Source: an uncultured Lachnospiraceae bacterium
GTDB lineage: Bacteria > Bacillota > Clostridia > Lachnospirales > Lachnospiraceae
DNA: 45,134 nucleotides
Direction: 5' to 3'
Assembly (NCBI GenBank): GCA_910584695.1
Contig: CAJUBR010000013.1
Span: 1 to 45,134 of the forward strand
The notes under the pieces were generated by a model, which made no database searches, had not been told where the DNA came from, and worked only from the letters and a program-made list of their open reading frames with translations. Shown in pieces: positions 1 to 9,068 of this stretch; the stretch's first letter is position 1; the number at the start of each line of letters is the position of its first letter. The position numbers and the translations under genes were made by a program.

Positions 1-1629
1 CCGATTCTTACCGGTGATGCCATAGATTTTATTGTGGATAGGGGAAAAGTGGACTTTTCGGGATTAAAGCCGCTCCTACTCCGGTTTTCCATTGTCATTA
101 TATTGACTGCCGTTACCCAATGGCTTATGAGCCTTTGCAATAATAAGATTACGTATCAGGTAGTAAGAGATATCCGAATAAAGGTGTTTGAACATTTGAA
201 TCGGCTTCCCCTTAAGTATATTGATAACAGACAATATGGAGAAGTGGTATCCAGAATTATAAATGATGTGGATCAGTTTTCGGAAGGTCTTTTAATGGGA
301 TTTACCCAGATGTTTACTGGTGTAATAACGATCCTGGGTACGATTTTGTTTATGTTATTTGTGAATATAAAAATAACGCTGGTGGTAGTTCTGATCACAC
401 CGCTATCTCTTTTTGTTGCAAGCTTTATTGCGAAAAAAACATATCACATGTTTCGTTTGCAGTCAGAAAGCAGAGGGGATATAACGGCATTCGTGGATGA
501 AATGATAGGAAATCAGAAGATTGTTCAGGCATTTGGCTATGAGGATGATGCAATGAGGCGTTTTGATAAAATGAATGAGGAGCTTAGCAGATATAGTTTA
601 CGTGCCATATTTTTTTCCTCTATTACAAATCCGGCTACCCGTTTTGTAAATGGTCTGGTCTATGCCGGGGTAGGGATTGTGGGTGCGTTGACCGCAGTAA
701 ATGGTGGGATTTCTGTTGGACAGCTTTCCTGTTTTTTAAGTTATGCGAATCAGTATACAAAGCCCTTTAATGAGATTTCGGGAGTCATTACCGAAGTGCA
801 GAACGCAATTGCCTGTGCGGCAAGAGTATTTGAACTGTTAGACGAGCCGGAAGAGAAAGCGGATACGGAGGATGCAGTGGTTCTGGCGAAAGGGGAGACT
901 GCGAAAAAGAGCGGTATTTCCATTCAGCATGTAGCATTTTCATATGATAAAGAAAAACCGTTGATAAAGGATCTTAACCTTGAAGTGAAAAAGGGACAGA
1001 GGGTTGCGATTGTAGGACCCACCGGCTGCGGTAAATCAACTTTGATCAATCTGTTGATGCGTTTTTATGATATTGATGACGGGAGTATTGCAATAAACGG
1101 AACAAGTATATATAAGATTACGAGGGACAGTCTTCGGAATAATTATGGTATGGTTTTACAGGAAACATGGTTAAAATCAGGAACGATTGCAGAAAATATA
1201 GCTTATGGAAAACCAGAGGCGGCAAGAGAAGAAATTATTGAGGCCGCAAAGGCATGTCATGCACACAGTTTTATTAAACGTATGCCAAATGGGTATGATA
1301 CGGTAATAGGAGAAGACGGGGGAACTCTGTCTCAGGGACAAAAACAGCTGCTCTGTATTGCCAGAGTCATGTTGGAAATTCCGCCAATGCTGATTTTGGA
1401 TGAGGCAACCTCTTCCATTGATACCCGTACGGAGATTCAAGTGCAGAATGCTTTTGCAAAGCTGATGCAAGGAAGAACAAGTTTTGTAGTGGCACATCGT
1501 TTGTCAACCATTAAAGAGGCAGATGTCATTTTGGTTATGAAAGATGGAGATATCATTGAACAGGGAAATCATAAAAGCCTTATGGAAAAAGGAGGCTTCT
1601 ATGCACAATTATATAACAGCCGATATTAA
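1..1629 (+). CDS. ABC exporter, fused membrane and ATPase domains (5' end missing)
   Basis: The reading frame is open to base 1 and the first codons read like the start of an exporter membrane domain, so the gene begins upstream of the window; the GTG at 34 is internal. The N-terminal half holds hydrophobic helices of a type-1 exporter membrane domain. The C-terminal ATPase has Walker A GPTGCGKST (bases 1015-1041), Q-loop LQETW, signature LSQGQ, Walker B MLILDEATSSID and the H-loop in VAHRLS. The LSQGQ signature with a fused membrane domain fits the multidrug/lipid/peptide exporter class (MsbA/LmrA/BmrA-like), which work as dimers, often with a second half-transporter gene next door. That partner would lie outside the window. 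The substrate cannot be read from the sequence. Family is sure; role is not. Confidence 0.93.
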   Translation, partial: PILTGDAIDFIVDRGKVDFSGLKPLLLRFSIVIILTAVTQWLMSLCNNKITYQVVRDIRIKVFEHLNRLPLKYIDNRQYGEVVSRIINDVDQFSEGLLMGFTQMFTGVITILGTILFMLFVNIKITLVVVLITPLSLFVASFIAKKTYHMFRLQSESRGDITAFVDEMIGNQKIVQAFGYEDDAMRRFDKMNEELSRYSLRAIFFSSITNPATRFVNGLVYAGVGIVGALTAVNGGISVGQLSCFLSYANQYTKPFNEISGVITEVQNAIACAARVFELLDEPEEKADTEDAVVLAKGETAKKSGISIQHVAFSYDKEKPLIKDLNLEVKKGQRVAIVGPTGCGKSTLINLLMRFYDIDDGSIAINGTSIYKITRDSLRNNYGMVLQETWLKSGTIAENIAYGKPEAAREEIIEAAKACHAHSFIKRMPNGYDTVIGEDGGTLSQGQKQLLCIARVMLEIPPMLILDEATSSIDTRTEIQVQNAFAKLMQGRTSFVVAHRLSTIKEADVILVMKDGDIIEQGNHKSLMEKGGFYAQLYNSRY

Positions 1630-1656
1630 GAAATTCTTAACAAATCGTGAAGACTC

Positions 1657-1684
1657 TTGCTTTTTAAAAAAAGCATGGTATATT
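1657..1684 (+). promoter_or_regulatory. Putative sigma-A promoter with extended -10
   Basis: TTGCTT (1657-1662), a 16-base spacer and TATATT (1679-1684) preceded by TGG, which gives an extended -10. It lies between the ABC exporter stop and the LTA-synthase-like gene and points at the latter. The call rests on motif match only. Confidence 0.5.
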
Positions 1685-1831
1685 AACATAGGAATTAGAT
1701 TTACTTAGATATGAAAAATATTTTATAGTCTGATTCCTATATTTTTTGATGAAAAGCAAAAGGGCTGTTGCATCAGATATAGAAGGAAAAATATTTCATA
1801 CGAAAAAACGGATATGAGAGAAGAGAAGAAA

Positions 1832-4294
1832 ATGAAAAATATATTAAAAAAATTGAAAGAAAAAGTGGATATCGTGATAAAAGGTGTGAAGAGAGGGTGG
1901 CAGAGTGTGTCTGTTCCATTTTGCAGATTGATAAAGACGAAGCAGGTAAAGGCAGTAATTAAGGTGGTTAAGATACCGTTTATTGGATATCTTTTGCTGG
2001 CCTGTATTTTGAACTTTGTGTTAGAGGTACTAAGCAGGCATTCCTTTTCAAAGGCACTTGCATTTATAGGAGCTTCGCCAATGGTATTTTTATATAATGC
2101 CATTATTATATTTGTTACACTTTCACTGGTAATGTTTGCGAAAAGAAAAGTATTTGCAACGGTGTTTGTATGTGCGGCATGGATTATTTCCGCCTTTGCA
2201 AACTATATTGTACTGTGCTTCCGTACGACTCCGTTCTCGGCAGTTGATGTGCTGATGATAAGGAATGTTATGACCATGTTGGATAAATATATGACGAAGT
2301 GGCAGATGGTGTTAAGTACGGTGGGTGTATTGTTGTTAATTGCATTGTTGGTATACCTTTATATCCGGCTGCCAAAAACAAAACATAAGCGAAATCCGTT
2401 TCGTGCATCGGCATATGTCTGTATGTGCATTATACTGGTTGTTACATTGACAAAGGTTGCGGTGGAAACCCAGACGGTCTCTGACAATTTCGGGAATCTG
2501 GCTTATGCTTATAATGATTATGGTTTTGCATATTGTTTTTCTAACAGTATTATTGATGTGGGTATCAGTAAGCCAAAGAATTATAGTGAAAGCAGTGTGA
2601 AAGATGTTGTAAAGGAGCTGGAATACGATAAGAGTGATGTTATCTTTCTAACGAAAGAGGAAGCCGAAAAAATGCAGGCGGATGGGATACAGCCCCAGAC
2701 AGAGGATAAAACGGATGTGTTGACGGGAAATACACAAATAGAAGAAAAGAAGACACAGATTAGTGAAGAGTCTGCTAAGAAAGAGTCTGAAACGGGTTCC
2801 GGAGAGGCAGAACCAAAAGCTTCAGGAAAAGATACGGCAAATGAAAATACAGAAGAAAAGGAAGATGCCGAGCAGCAGAACAAGGAGTCAGTACAGGAGG
2901 CAGATTCCAAAGAAGAACAAAAATACTACGAAAATAAAAAGGCAACGAAAGAATTTCCTAATATTATTGTGATTCAGCTGGAATCTGTATTTGATACAAA
3001 CTATATGAAGAGCTTTTATCCTTCACAAAATCCACTGCCTACATTATCGAAACTGAAACAGAAATATTCTTCCGGTTTGTTTACCGTACCGGCGGTGGGT
3101 GCCGGTACGGCTAATACGGAGTTTGAAGTGCAGACCGGAATGAGTACGCAGTTTTTCGGAGCAGGAGAGTATCCGTTTAAAACAGTTATGCGGTCCACAA
3201 CCTGTGATACAATGGCATATGATTTAAAACGGGAGGGATATGCTACAGCAGGTTTTCATAACAATGATGCGACTTTTTATGAGCGGCATATTGATTACTC
3301 TAATCTGGGTTTTGATGTTTTTACAGGTATGGAGCATATGTATTCTTTAGACTATACCCCACGGGGCTGGGCAAAGGATAATAAACTGGATGACCTGATG
3401 TTAGAGCGTATGGAGCAGACGGAGGGAAGGGATTATATTACAACCATTACAGTACAGTGCCATGGACGCTATCCAAAGAAGTATACGCCGACTCTTACGA
3501 ATCTGGACTGTTATTTTACAGGAAAGTATGCACAGGATAAAGAAAAACAGGCGGCGTGGCAGTATTATATCAATATGTGTAAGGAAATGGATGATATGAT
3601 TCATGATCTGATTGAAAAACTGAAAAAACTAGATGAACCTACGGTTCTTTTTATGTATGGTGATCATTTACCAAGCCTGAATCTGGAAGAAGAAGATTTA
3701 AGGGAGATTTCTCTTTATCAGACAGAATGGGTTATGTGGGATAATATTGGTCTGGAAGTTGAAAAAAGGGATCTGACAGCATATCAGGCAAGTACTTATA
3801 TTTTTAACAGGCTTGGTTTAAAAGGTGGTTTAATGCAGAATTTCCATAATCAGTATATGAACCTGGAAAATCAAGAAGACTATATGAATAAACTGGAACT
3901 GTTAGAATATGATACATTGTATGGAAACAATTATGCTTTTGATGAACATAATCCGTTTCCACAGACCGAGATGAAAATGGGAATCCGGGATATATCAGTG
4001 AGCGGTTACCAGATCCGTGAAAATGAAGTCAGGATATTTGGTCAGGGATTTAATGAATTTTCAGGGGTTTATGTAGACGGAAAGCAGATAGAAGTAAGTT
4101 ATGTGAATGAATTATCCATTACTGTGCCGTTGGAAGAATTTGTGGATGGAAAAGAATTTTATGTTGCCCAGACAGGTGATGACCATATTGAATTGTCGAA
4201 GACCAATACTGTAAAGATTGAAGAGGCAGGGGATGCCAGTGAAACAAAAGAAGCTTTGCAGCAGGATACCCAAACCACGAGGGAAGCAAAGTAG
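1832..4294 (+). CDS. LTA-synthase-like phosphoglycerol transferase (sulfatase fold) with acidic linker and C-terminal TIG-like domain
   Basis: The protein has about five N-terminal membrane helices (to about residue 205), a Glu/Lys/Ser/Thr-rich low-complexity linker (about 287-369), an extracellular alkaline-phosphatase/sulfatase-fold domain, and a short beta-rich tail that reads like an IPT/TIG module. Catalytic features of the LtaS family are visible: QLESV for the metal-binding Glu, GAGTANTEFE with the likely nucleophile Thr near residue 426, HNNDATFYERH, and MYGDHLP for late metal ligands. Family members move glycerol phosphate from phosphatidylglycerol onto lipoteichoic acid or other envelope glycans. 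The ATG at 1814 is an alternative start; 1832 is preferred because a purine-rich GAGAAGAGAAG lies just before it. The long charged linker and TIG-like tail are unusual for LtaS. Acceptor identity is unknown. Confidence 0.88.
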   Translation: MKNILKKLKEKVDIVIKGVKRGWQSVSVPFCRLIKTKQVKAVIKVVKIPFIGYLLLACILNFVLEVLSRHSFSKALAFIGASPMVFLYNAIIIFVTLSLVMFAKRKVFATVFVCAAWIISAFANYIVLCFRTTPFSAVDVLMIRNVMTMLDKYMTKWQMVLSTVGVLLLIALLVYLYIRLPKTKHKRNPFRASAYVCMCIILVVTLTKVAVETQTVSDNFGNLAYAYNDYGFAYCFSNSIIDVGISKPKNYSESSVKDVVKELEYDKSDVIFLTKEEAEKMQADGIQPQTEDKTDVLTGNTQIEEKKTQISEESAKKESETGSGEAEPKASGKDTANENTEEKEDAEQQNKESVQEADSKEEQKYYENKKATKEFPNIIVIQLESVFDTNYMKSFYPSQNPLPTLSKLKQKYSSGLFTVPAVGAGTANTEFEVQTGMSTQFFGAGEYPFKTVMRSTTCDTMAYDLKREGYATAGFHNNDATFYERHIDYSNLGFDVFTGMEHMYSLDYTPRGWAKDNKLDDLMLERMEQTEGRDYITTITVQCHGRYPKKYTPTLTNLDCYFTGKYAQDKEKQAAWQYYINMCKEMDDMIHDLIEKLKKLDEPTVLFMYGDHLPSLNLEEEDLREISLYQTEWVMWDNIGLEVEKRDLTAYQASTYIFNRLGLKGGLMQNFHNQYMNLENQEDYMNKLELLEYDTLYGNNYAFDEHNPFPQTEMKMGIRDISVSGYQIRENEVRIFGQGFNEFSGVYVDGKQIEVSYVNELSITVPLEEFVDGKEFYVAQTGDDHIELSKTNTVKIEEAGDASETKEALQQDTQTTREAK

Positions 4295-4328
4295 CATATA
4301 AAGAGGAAGGAATAGAACTTAGGGAAAA

Positions 4329-4371
4329 GGGCTTTGTAGAAAGCAGAAAGTATTTTTACAAAGTCTTTTTT
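4329..4371 (+). terminator. Rho-independent terminator after the LTA-synthase-like gene
   Basis: GGGCTTTGTA (4329-4338) pairs with TACAAAGTCT (4357-4366) in a 10-bp stem with two G-U pairs, followed directly by six T (4366-4371). Confidence 0.8.
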
Positions 4372-4386
4372 CATAGAGTAATTTAT

Positions 4387-4394
4387 GCTAAAAT
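4387..4394 (+). promoter_or_regulatory. Possible extended -10 for the VanZ-like gene
   Basis: TGCTAAAAT (TG at 4386-4387 region, TAAAAT 4389-4394) lies about 45 bases before the VanZ-like start. No good -35 is present, since the expected position falls in the T-tract of the terminator before it. Tentative. Confidence 0.3.
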
Positions 4395-4437
4395 ATAAAA
4401 TAAAGTAATAGAATGATGGATAAAGCAGGTTAAAAAT

Positions 4438-4911
4438 ATGAAAAAAAGAAAAATTATTAGAATCATCAGCAGAATTTGTTTTATAATATATATGCTAGTA
4501 CTTGTATACTTTTTACTTTTAAGCGATGGATTTGGGAGAATGGAGGGATATAGCAGTTATCGCTATAATTTGATCCCTTTTCAGGAAATCATACGTTTTA
4601 TCAAATATCATGCATATATTGATTTTTTTAGCGTAGTGATCAATCTTTTGGGAAATGTTCTTGCATTTATGCCATTTGGAGCATTGATCAGATGGGTCGT
4701 GGACCGGAAAATAAAATGGTTTCAGGCCACTGGATATACCTTTTTATTTAGTCTTTGTGTGGAATTGCTGCAGTTGGTGGCAAAGGTTGGAGTATTTGAT
4801 GTGGATGACTTGATTTTGAATACATTAGGAGGTTTGATCGGTTTTTGGATCTATTATCTGCTATTACTGATTAATAGGAGGAGTGAACAAAATGAAGGAA
4901 AGTGTATATAA
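4438..4911 (+). CDS. VanZ-like family membrane protein
   Basis: A 157-residue protein with about four membrane helices and the VanZ signature order: YNLIPFQEI after the first helix, NLLGNVLAFMPFG in the second, a polar SLCVELLQL helix, then FDVDDLILNTLGGLIGFW. VanZ of enterococci gives low-level teicoplanin resistance, but most family members have no known role beyond the envelope. It has its own upstream terminator and possible promoter, and its end overlaps the next small gene by 20 bases, so the two are probably co-transcribed and translationally coupled. Family call is firm; resistance should not be assumed. Confidence 0.88.
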   Translation: MKKRKIIRIISRICFIIYMLVLVYFLLLSDGFGRMEGYSSYRYNLIPFQEIIRFIKYHAYIDFFSVVINLLGNVLAFMPFGALIRWVVDRKIKWFQATGYTFLFSLCVELLQLVAKVGVFDVDDLILNTLGGLIGFWIYYLLLLINRRSEQNEGKCI

Positions 4912-5200
4912 AGTAAAGAATGTCAGCATAGATGCTGTGATTGCCTGTGCAATCGGTGGCATTTCCATATGCTGCATGTTTGTCGCAGTGCTGGTTTCCT
5001 ATCTGTATGATGGCAGGGGACCGGCAGTGGTGGGTCTGCTTGGAATGGGCAGCCTGCTCTTAGCACTTGTGGGAATTGTATTTACTGTTAGTTCATGGAA
5101 ATCCGTTGATGGTGGTCTGTTGATGAAAAGAATTTCAGGGATCATAAATGCAGTTCCAATTTTGCTCGCAGTGGTGCTTTATATTCTTGGATGGATATGA
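4892..5200 (+). CDS. Small membrane protein of unknown function (DUF6142-like)
   Basis: About 102 residues with three hydrophobic helices (roughly 16-40, 49-68, 82-100) and short charged tails. It looks like a Lachnospiraceae family I associate with DUF6142, but that link is from memory. An in-frame GTG at 4883 would sit one base after the AGGAGG at 4876-4881; the ATG at 4892, ten bases from that site, is the better start. The gene overlaps the end of the VanZ-like gene, so the two probably form one unit. No function can be given. Confidence 0.75.
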   Translation: MKESVYKVKNVSIDAVIACAIGGISICCMFVAVLVSYLYDGRGPAVVGLLGMGSLLLALVGIVFTVSSWKSVDGGLLMKRISGIINAVPILLAVVLYILGWI

Positions 5201-5233
5201 CTGGGAAGTGTAAGATCAGGAAGAGCTGATTCT

Positions 5234-5274
5234 GTAACTATGAAGCCGAAGGCTGAATAGTTAACGAAAGTTAC
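5234..5274 (+). promoter_or_regulatory. Leader with mutually exclusive hairpins before the HD phosphohydrolase gene
   Basis: TAACTAT (5235-5241) pairs with ATAGTTA (5257-5263), enclosing a tandem GA/GA step and a 4-bp AGCC/GGCT stem with a GAA loop. The 3' arm can instead form TAAC-GAAA-GTTA (5262-5273), and GTAACT (5234-5239) can also pair with AGTTAC (5269-5274). No T-run follows, so a simple terminator is unlikely. The HD gene starts 20 bases downstream. Confidence 0.4.
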
Positions 5275-5293
5275 AAAATGGAAGGAATAGAGT

Positions 5294-5902
5294 ATGGACA
5301 AAAAGGAAAGAATCTTAGATATTGAGAGACTGAATAAACAATTGGATTTTGTGTTAGAGTTGGATAAACTAAAGTATATTGAACGGCGGTCTTATGTTGC
5401 GGATGGTAGCCGGCATGAGGATGATGCACAACACTCCTGGCATCTTGCCCTAATGGCAATGCTTCTTGGGGAATATGCAAATGAGCCTGTAAATGTAGCA
5501 CATGTAATAAAGATGGTTTTAATACATGATGCGGTTGAAATTGATGCAGGTGATACTTATGCATATGATACGGAAGCAAATGGCACAAAAAGAGAACGGG
5601 AAGAAAAGGCTGCAGACCGTTTATTTCATCTATTACCGGAAGATCAGGAAAAAGAGCTGCGCGGCCTATGGGAGGAATTTGAAGCAGGAATTACTCCGGA
5701 GGCAAAATTTGCCAATGCACTGGATAAGGTACAGCCGATTATGCTCAATGATGCGACAGGTGGAAAAGCATGGAGGGAGCATGATGTAGCGGCATCACAG
5801 GTGATTGAGAGGAATGCGGGCACCCATTCAGGTTCGGACAGGCTTTGGGAATATGTCGAAGGTCTTATAAAAAAGAACAAAGAGCTTGGAAATTTAAAAT
5901 AG
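5294..5902 (+). CDS. HD-domain phosphohydrolase (YfbR/HDDC2-like)
   Basis: A 202-residue single-domain HD protein. Metal-binding motifs appear in order: DAQHSWHLA (first His), VLIHDAVEIDAGD (the His-Asp pair followed by a Glu/Asp acidic patch) and ALDKVQP (last Asp). This spacing and the HD-A-V-E-I-D-A-G-D pattern fit the COG1896 group, which includes the 5'-deoxynucleotidase YfbR and human HDDC2; a cytosolic nucleotide phosphatase is the likely activity. The start follows GGAAGGA at a fitting distance. The stop codon at 5900-5902 overlaps the AGGAGG of the next gene, so the pair is probably co-translated. Substrate is inferred from family only. Confidence 0.85.
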   Translation: MDKKERILDIERLNKQLDFVLELDKLKYIERRSYVADGSRHEDDAQHSWHLALMAMLLGEYANEPVNVAHVIKMVLIHDAVEIDAGDTYAYDTEANGTKREREEKAADRLFHLLPEDQEKELRGLWEEFEAGITPEAKFANALDKVQPIMLNDATGGKAWREHDVAASQVIERNAGTHSGSDRLWEYVEGLIKKNKELGNLK

Positions 5903-5913
5903 GAGGAATGGTT

Positions 5914-7995
5914 TTGGGGTATAAAGAGTTATTAAGGGAAGAGAATGACAGCGTTAAGGAGCGATACCAGCTTGCTATGGAGCGTATTCGGTTGTTTGCC
6001 GGTGAGGAATCAAAGATAAAAGAGCCATATTATGATTATTTTAAAAAAACAGCGTCCTTTTTACTGTTCATGGATGATTTGAAAAGACATGTAGACTGTG
6101 AGGATATGGCAGATGCCTCGTTTGAGGAGATGAGAAAGTATAATCGATTCCTATATCAGGATATTTTAAATGAGGATAACGCTTACGAAACAAGCTATGC
6201 CAATCCGGCATACGCAGGGAAGAAGCTGGGGGAAACGTATGGAAGTCTTTTGTGTTTTCTCTATACGGAAATCAGGGGAGATATTATTTATGCAGTGGAG
6301 CAGCGTCTGTTTGACATGACGATTCATGCAGAACTTTTTTTGGAAATTCTTTGTGTGTTTGAGGATGGGACACCTTCTGAAAAGGAACTGAGAGAGGCAA
6401 TATATTATTTTATCAGTGATTATGCAGATCAGACACTTGATTATAGAATCAGGGAAATATTGGACCCTTCCCTGGATTTTGCCACGGATATTATCATGAA
6501 TAGTGATTTAAGTGACTTGCGGTATCTGTTCCGTTATGGAGAGTACATTACGGAGAATGAAATTCGTATGGCGGACTTTTTAAACCGCATGACAGAGGAC
6601 AAGATAGAAGCTATGGCATATACGTATACCCATGGTTATGAGGAGGGTTTCCGTATTGCGGGAATTGACCTTTCTAAAAAAAGAACAGTGAATATCCGTT
6701 ATGCGATCGGAATGGAGCGTATGGTAAAAGCTGCTATTTTACAGTTTGAAAAAATGGGATTGATACCGGTCATTTACCGTGCACCAGTTGCGCGGATTCA
6801 CCGCAGACAGACGATGAAACCGGGATATGCTGCAACATCGGCAAATAAACAGTATGAATATGATCACCGCATGGATGATGCCCTGTTTTTAGACAAGGCT
6901 TTTGTAGAGCGTAAAATAGCAATGATTAAGAATGCTTATGACAGTAAAAAACGAATGGCAAAGGAATATGCCGGACCGGCTGTAATTGAAGTGTTTGGAG
7001 AAACTCCTTTTGAACCGGTGAATAAGAAAGAGAACTTAAAACTTTCCGATAAACAGCAGGAGTTGTCTGTTATTTTAGCTTCCGAAAATGCAAAAATTGT
7101 AAATAACTATATCCCACAAAGTGATTATAGCTTTACGATTATTGCATATCCGATTCCGGAAATTGGAAGCAGCTTCGAAGCAATCTTTGAAAAAATTGTT
7201 GAAGTAAATACATTAGATAACGAAGTATATAAGAAAATTCAGCAGGTTATGATTGATGAACTGGATCAGGCAATATCTGTCAGGGTTACCGGAAAAGGAG
7301 AGAATCAGACGGATATGACAGTAATGATGCATGATTTGGAACATCCGGATAAACAGACCAATTTTGAAAACTGTACGGCAGATGTTAATATTCCGGCAGG
7401 GGAGGTCTTTACATCCCCTAAGCTTACTGGGACAAATGGAGTTTTGAATGTGTCGGAAGTATATCTCAATGATTTAAAATATAAAAATATAATATTAACT
7501 TTTGAAGATGGAATGATTAAGGATTATACCTGTGACAATTTTAAAACAGAAGAGGAAAACAGGGCATATATTAAAGAAAATGTTTTGTTTAACAGGGAAA
7601 CACTTCCCATCGGAGAGTTTGCAATTGGAACCAATACAACGGCTTATGTTATGGCAAATACTTATGATATTGTTTATAAGCTTCCGATTCTGATTGTGGA
7701 AAAAATGGGACCTCATTTTGCTGTGGGGGATACCTGTTATAGCCATAGTGAAGAACAGAAATTATATAATCCGGATGGAAAAGAAATTGTAGCAAAGGAT
7801 AATGAGATTTCCTTGTTAAGGGATTCGGAAGAAGAAAAGGCATATTTTAATTGTCATACGGATATTACGATTCCATATGATGAAATCGAATCCATTATCA
7901 GTGTTCATGCAGACGGAACAGAAATTCCGATCATAGAAAATGGAAGATTTGTATTAGAAGGCTGTGAGATGCTGAATGAACCGTTTAGCTCATAA
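5914..7995 (+). CDS. M29-type aminopeptidase family protein
   Basis: About 693 residues. The C-terminal 300 residues carry the thermophilic metalloprotease (M29, aminopeptidase T) pattern: NIPAGEVFTSPKLTGTNGVL with the metal-binding Glu, then further acidic and His positions near NRETLPIGEFAIGTNTTAY and GPHFAVGDTCYSH. The N-terminal 350 residues are helical and specific to a longer clostridial form of the family; they contain no motif I recognise. A cytosolic metal-dependent aminopeptidase is likely. Start choice: AGGAGG (5901-5906) overlaps the stop of the HD gene, leaving one base to the ATG at 5908 but an ideal seven bases to the TTG at 5914. The longer frame to 5845 lacks a ribosome site. 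Confidence 0.82.
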   Translation: MGYKELLREENDSVKERYQLAMERIRLFAGEESKIKEPYYDYFKKTASFLLFMDDLKRHVDCEDMADASFEEMRKYNRFLYQDILNEDNAYETSYANPAYAGKKLGETYGSLLCFLYTEIRGDIIYAVEQRLFDMTIHAELFLEILCVFEDGTPSEKELREAIYYFISDYADQTLDYRIREILDPSLDFATDIIMNSDLSDLRYLFRYGEYITENEIRMADFLNRMTEDKIEAMAYTYTHGYEEGFRIAGIDLSKKRTVNIRYAIGMERMVKAAILQFEKMGLIPVIYRAPVARIHRRQTMKPGYAATSANKQYEYDHRMDDALFLDKAFVERKIAMIKNAYDSKKRMAKEYAGPAVIEVFGETPFEPVNKKENLKLSDKQQELSVILASENAKIVNNYIPQSDYSFTIIAYPIPEIGSSFEAIFEKIVEVNTLDNEVYKKIQQVMIDELDQAISVRVTGKGENQTDMTVMMHDLEHPDKQTNFENCTADVNIPAGEVFTSPKLTGTNGVLNVSEVYLNDLKYKNIILTFEDGMIKDYTCDNFKTEEENRAYIKENVLFNRETLPIGEFAIGTNTTAYVMANTYDIVYKLPILIVEKMGPHFAVGDTCYSHSEEQKLYNPDGKEIVAKDNEISLLRDSEEEKAYFNCHTDITIPYDEIESIISVHADGTEIPIIENGRFVLEGCEMLNEPFSS

Positions 7996-8008
7996 TATAG
8001 AAAATATA

Positions 8009-8046
8009 CAGAAAAAGAACTGTCAAGAATGACAGTTCCTTTTCTG
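8009..8046. terminator. Bidirectional terminator between the M29 gene and the convergent HTH gene
   Basis: CAGAAAA-A-GAACTGTCA (8009-8025), loop AGAA, then TGACAGTTC-C-TTTTCTG (8030-8046): a 9-bp perfect stem extended by 7 A-T-rich pairs across one A/C mismatch. It reads as a terminator on both strands, which suits the convergent genes on either side. Confidence 0.85.
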
Positions 8047-8105
8047 TAACAGCCTGCTTTTTTAAAATTTCAAAATATATAGGTTCGCTTTCTGATCAAT
8101 CTTTA

Positions 8106-8450
8106 TCAGTCTTCAATATCTAACAGTTTGCGAATGGCAGAATTAAAATATTTATGTGTGCGGTATTTTATAATAAGTTCGCGTTCCTCTGGAGTCAGCA
8201 CAAGAGGAGCTTGTTCCGGTTCCCCCTTATATCCCAGAGAGTCTAAAATATTGTTGATACTATAGATTTTGCATAAAACCAGAAGTGTATCTGCATAGGG
8301 CTGAGTTTGACCGTTTTCCCAGCTATAGACTGATTTTGGGGAGATTGATATTCCATATTCATTTTTCAGTTTATCTACAACCTGTTGAACGGAATAGCAT
8401 TTGGCCTTCCTGTAATATCGCAACATTCTTCCTAGGTTAGGATTTTTCAT
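8106..8450 (-). CDS. XRE-family (Cro/CI-type) HTH regulator
   Basis: A 114-residue DNA-binding protein. The HTH lies at the N-terminus (about 6-58): LGRMLRYYRKAKCYSVQQVV, then ISISPKSVYSWENGQTQP, the usual recognition-helix signature, followed by LLVLCKIYSINNIL. The short C-terminal part contains LTPEERELIIKYR, often seen in small clostridial XRE regulators. Start: the ATG ending at 8450 has GGAG six bases upstream; an in-frame ATG four codons earlier (8462) has no ribosome site. Its likely promoter (TTGACA on the minus strand at 8558-8563) holds a small palindrome. It is divergent from a tiny HTH-like gene at 8679, so auto- and cross-regulation at the shared intergenic region is likely. Target genes beyond this pair are unknown. 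Confidence 0.9.
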   Translation of the reverse strand: MKNPNLGRMLRYYRKAKCYSVQQVVDKLKNEYGISISPKSVYSWENGQTQPYADTLLVLCKIYSINNILDSLGYKGEPEQAPLVLTPEERELIIKYRTHKYFNSAIRKLLDIED

Positions 8451-8534
8451 AGTAGTCTCCATTCTGTTATCAGGTAGTACAAAAAAGAGTCTTAATGTTA
8501 TCTTTTTGCCTGAATCGTATACCTTATTTTCTTT

Positions 8535-8563
8535 ATCTTATAGTAACTATTTTTTCATGTCAA
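8535..8563 (-). promoter_or_regulatory. Promoter of the XRE regulator with palindromic operator candidate
   Basis: On the minus strand, TTGACA (8558-8563) is followed by TATAAG (15-base spacer) or TAAGAT (17-base spacer). The 11-bp palindrome ATAGTAACTAT (8540-8550) sits within the spacer and -10 zone, where a repressor would block RNA polymerase. Confidence 0.5.
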
Positions 8564-8594
8564 TAAAATTAATTCAAATTTTAGTAAAAATAAA

Positions 8595-8623
8595 TTGAGA
8601 TTCTATTCAGAATAGAATATAAT
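8595..8623 (+). promoter_or_regulatory. Strong promoter whose spacer is a perfect 19-bp palindrome (operator)
   Basis: TTGAGA (8595-8600), 17-base spacer, TATAAT (8618-8623). Bases 8600-8618 form ATTCTATTC-A-GAATAGAAT, a perfect 9-1-9 inverted repeat that fills the spacer exactly and touches both hexamers. A bound protein dimer would exclude sigma factor. The promoter drives the small HTH-like gene at 8679. Confidence 0.75.
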
Positions 8624-8678
8624 AAGAAAAGTTACCAAATAATTCCAGTTTAATAAGAATATTATCAGGAGGTTTCTT

Positions 8679-8870
8679 ATGAAAGCAGAAAAGTATTTGT
8701 TACAGTATGTATTGGAACACAATATATCATCAGAGAAGATAGAGGCAGACACCGGAATTAATATAGAAAAGGTTGTTTCAGAAAACCGGGAACTTGTATC
8801 AGATGATTTTGCAACGCTATGTACCTATCTCAATGTTACACCGGAGGAGGTCAGTGACCAGATTATATAA
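8679..8870 (+). CDS. Small (63-residue) Cro-like HTH protein
   Basis: The gene has a consensus AGGAGG eight bases upstream and a strong promoter. The protein is acidic and helical. The stretch IEADTGINIEKVVSENRELV followed by DDFATLCTYLNVTPEEV reads like helices 2-5 of a minimal XRE/Cro fold (tGi..ekv ... LctyLnvtpeev). It lies divergent from an XRE regulator, as in CI/Cro pairs, with palindromes in both promoters. It could be a DNA-binding antirepressor or a protein that only dimerises with the XRE partner. Coding is well supported by the expression signals; the HTH assignment is by eye. Confidence 0.75.
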   Translation: MKAEKYLLQYVLEHNISSEKIEADTGINIEKVVSENRELVSDDFATLCTYLNVTPEEVSDQII

Positions 8871-9068
8871 GGTGGATGGGATGATCCGGGTGGTGGATTT
8901 TTTTATGGGAAAATCTTAAAGCATTTCATGAAATAAAACTATGCTGTTGTACAAATAATTGGATAATAAGTTTGATATGATCTATTTGCCAGAAAGTAAT
9001 CAGCTTTTGGTAGCATTGCAATGCAGGAGAAGAAAAAGGACACCGCATTATTTTCAGGAGGGATAGAT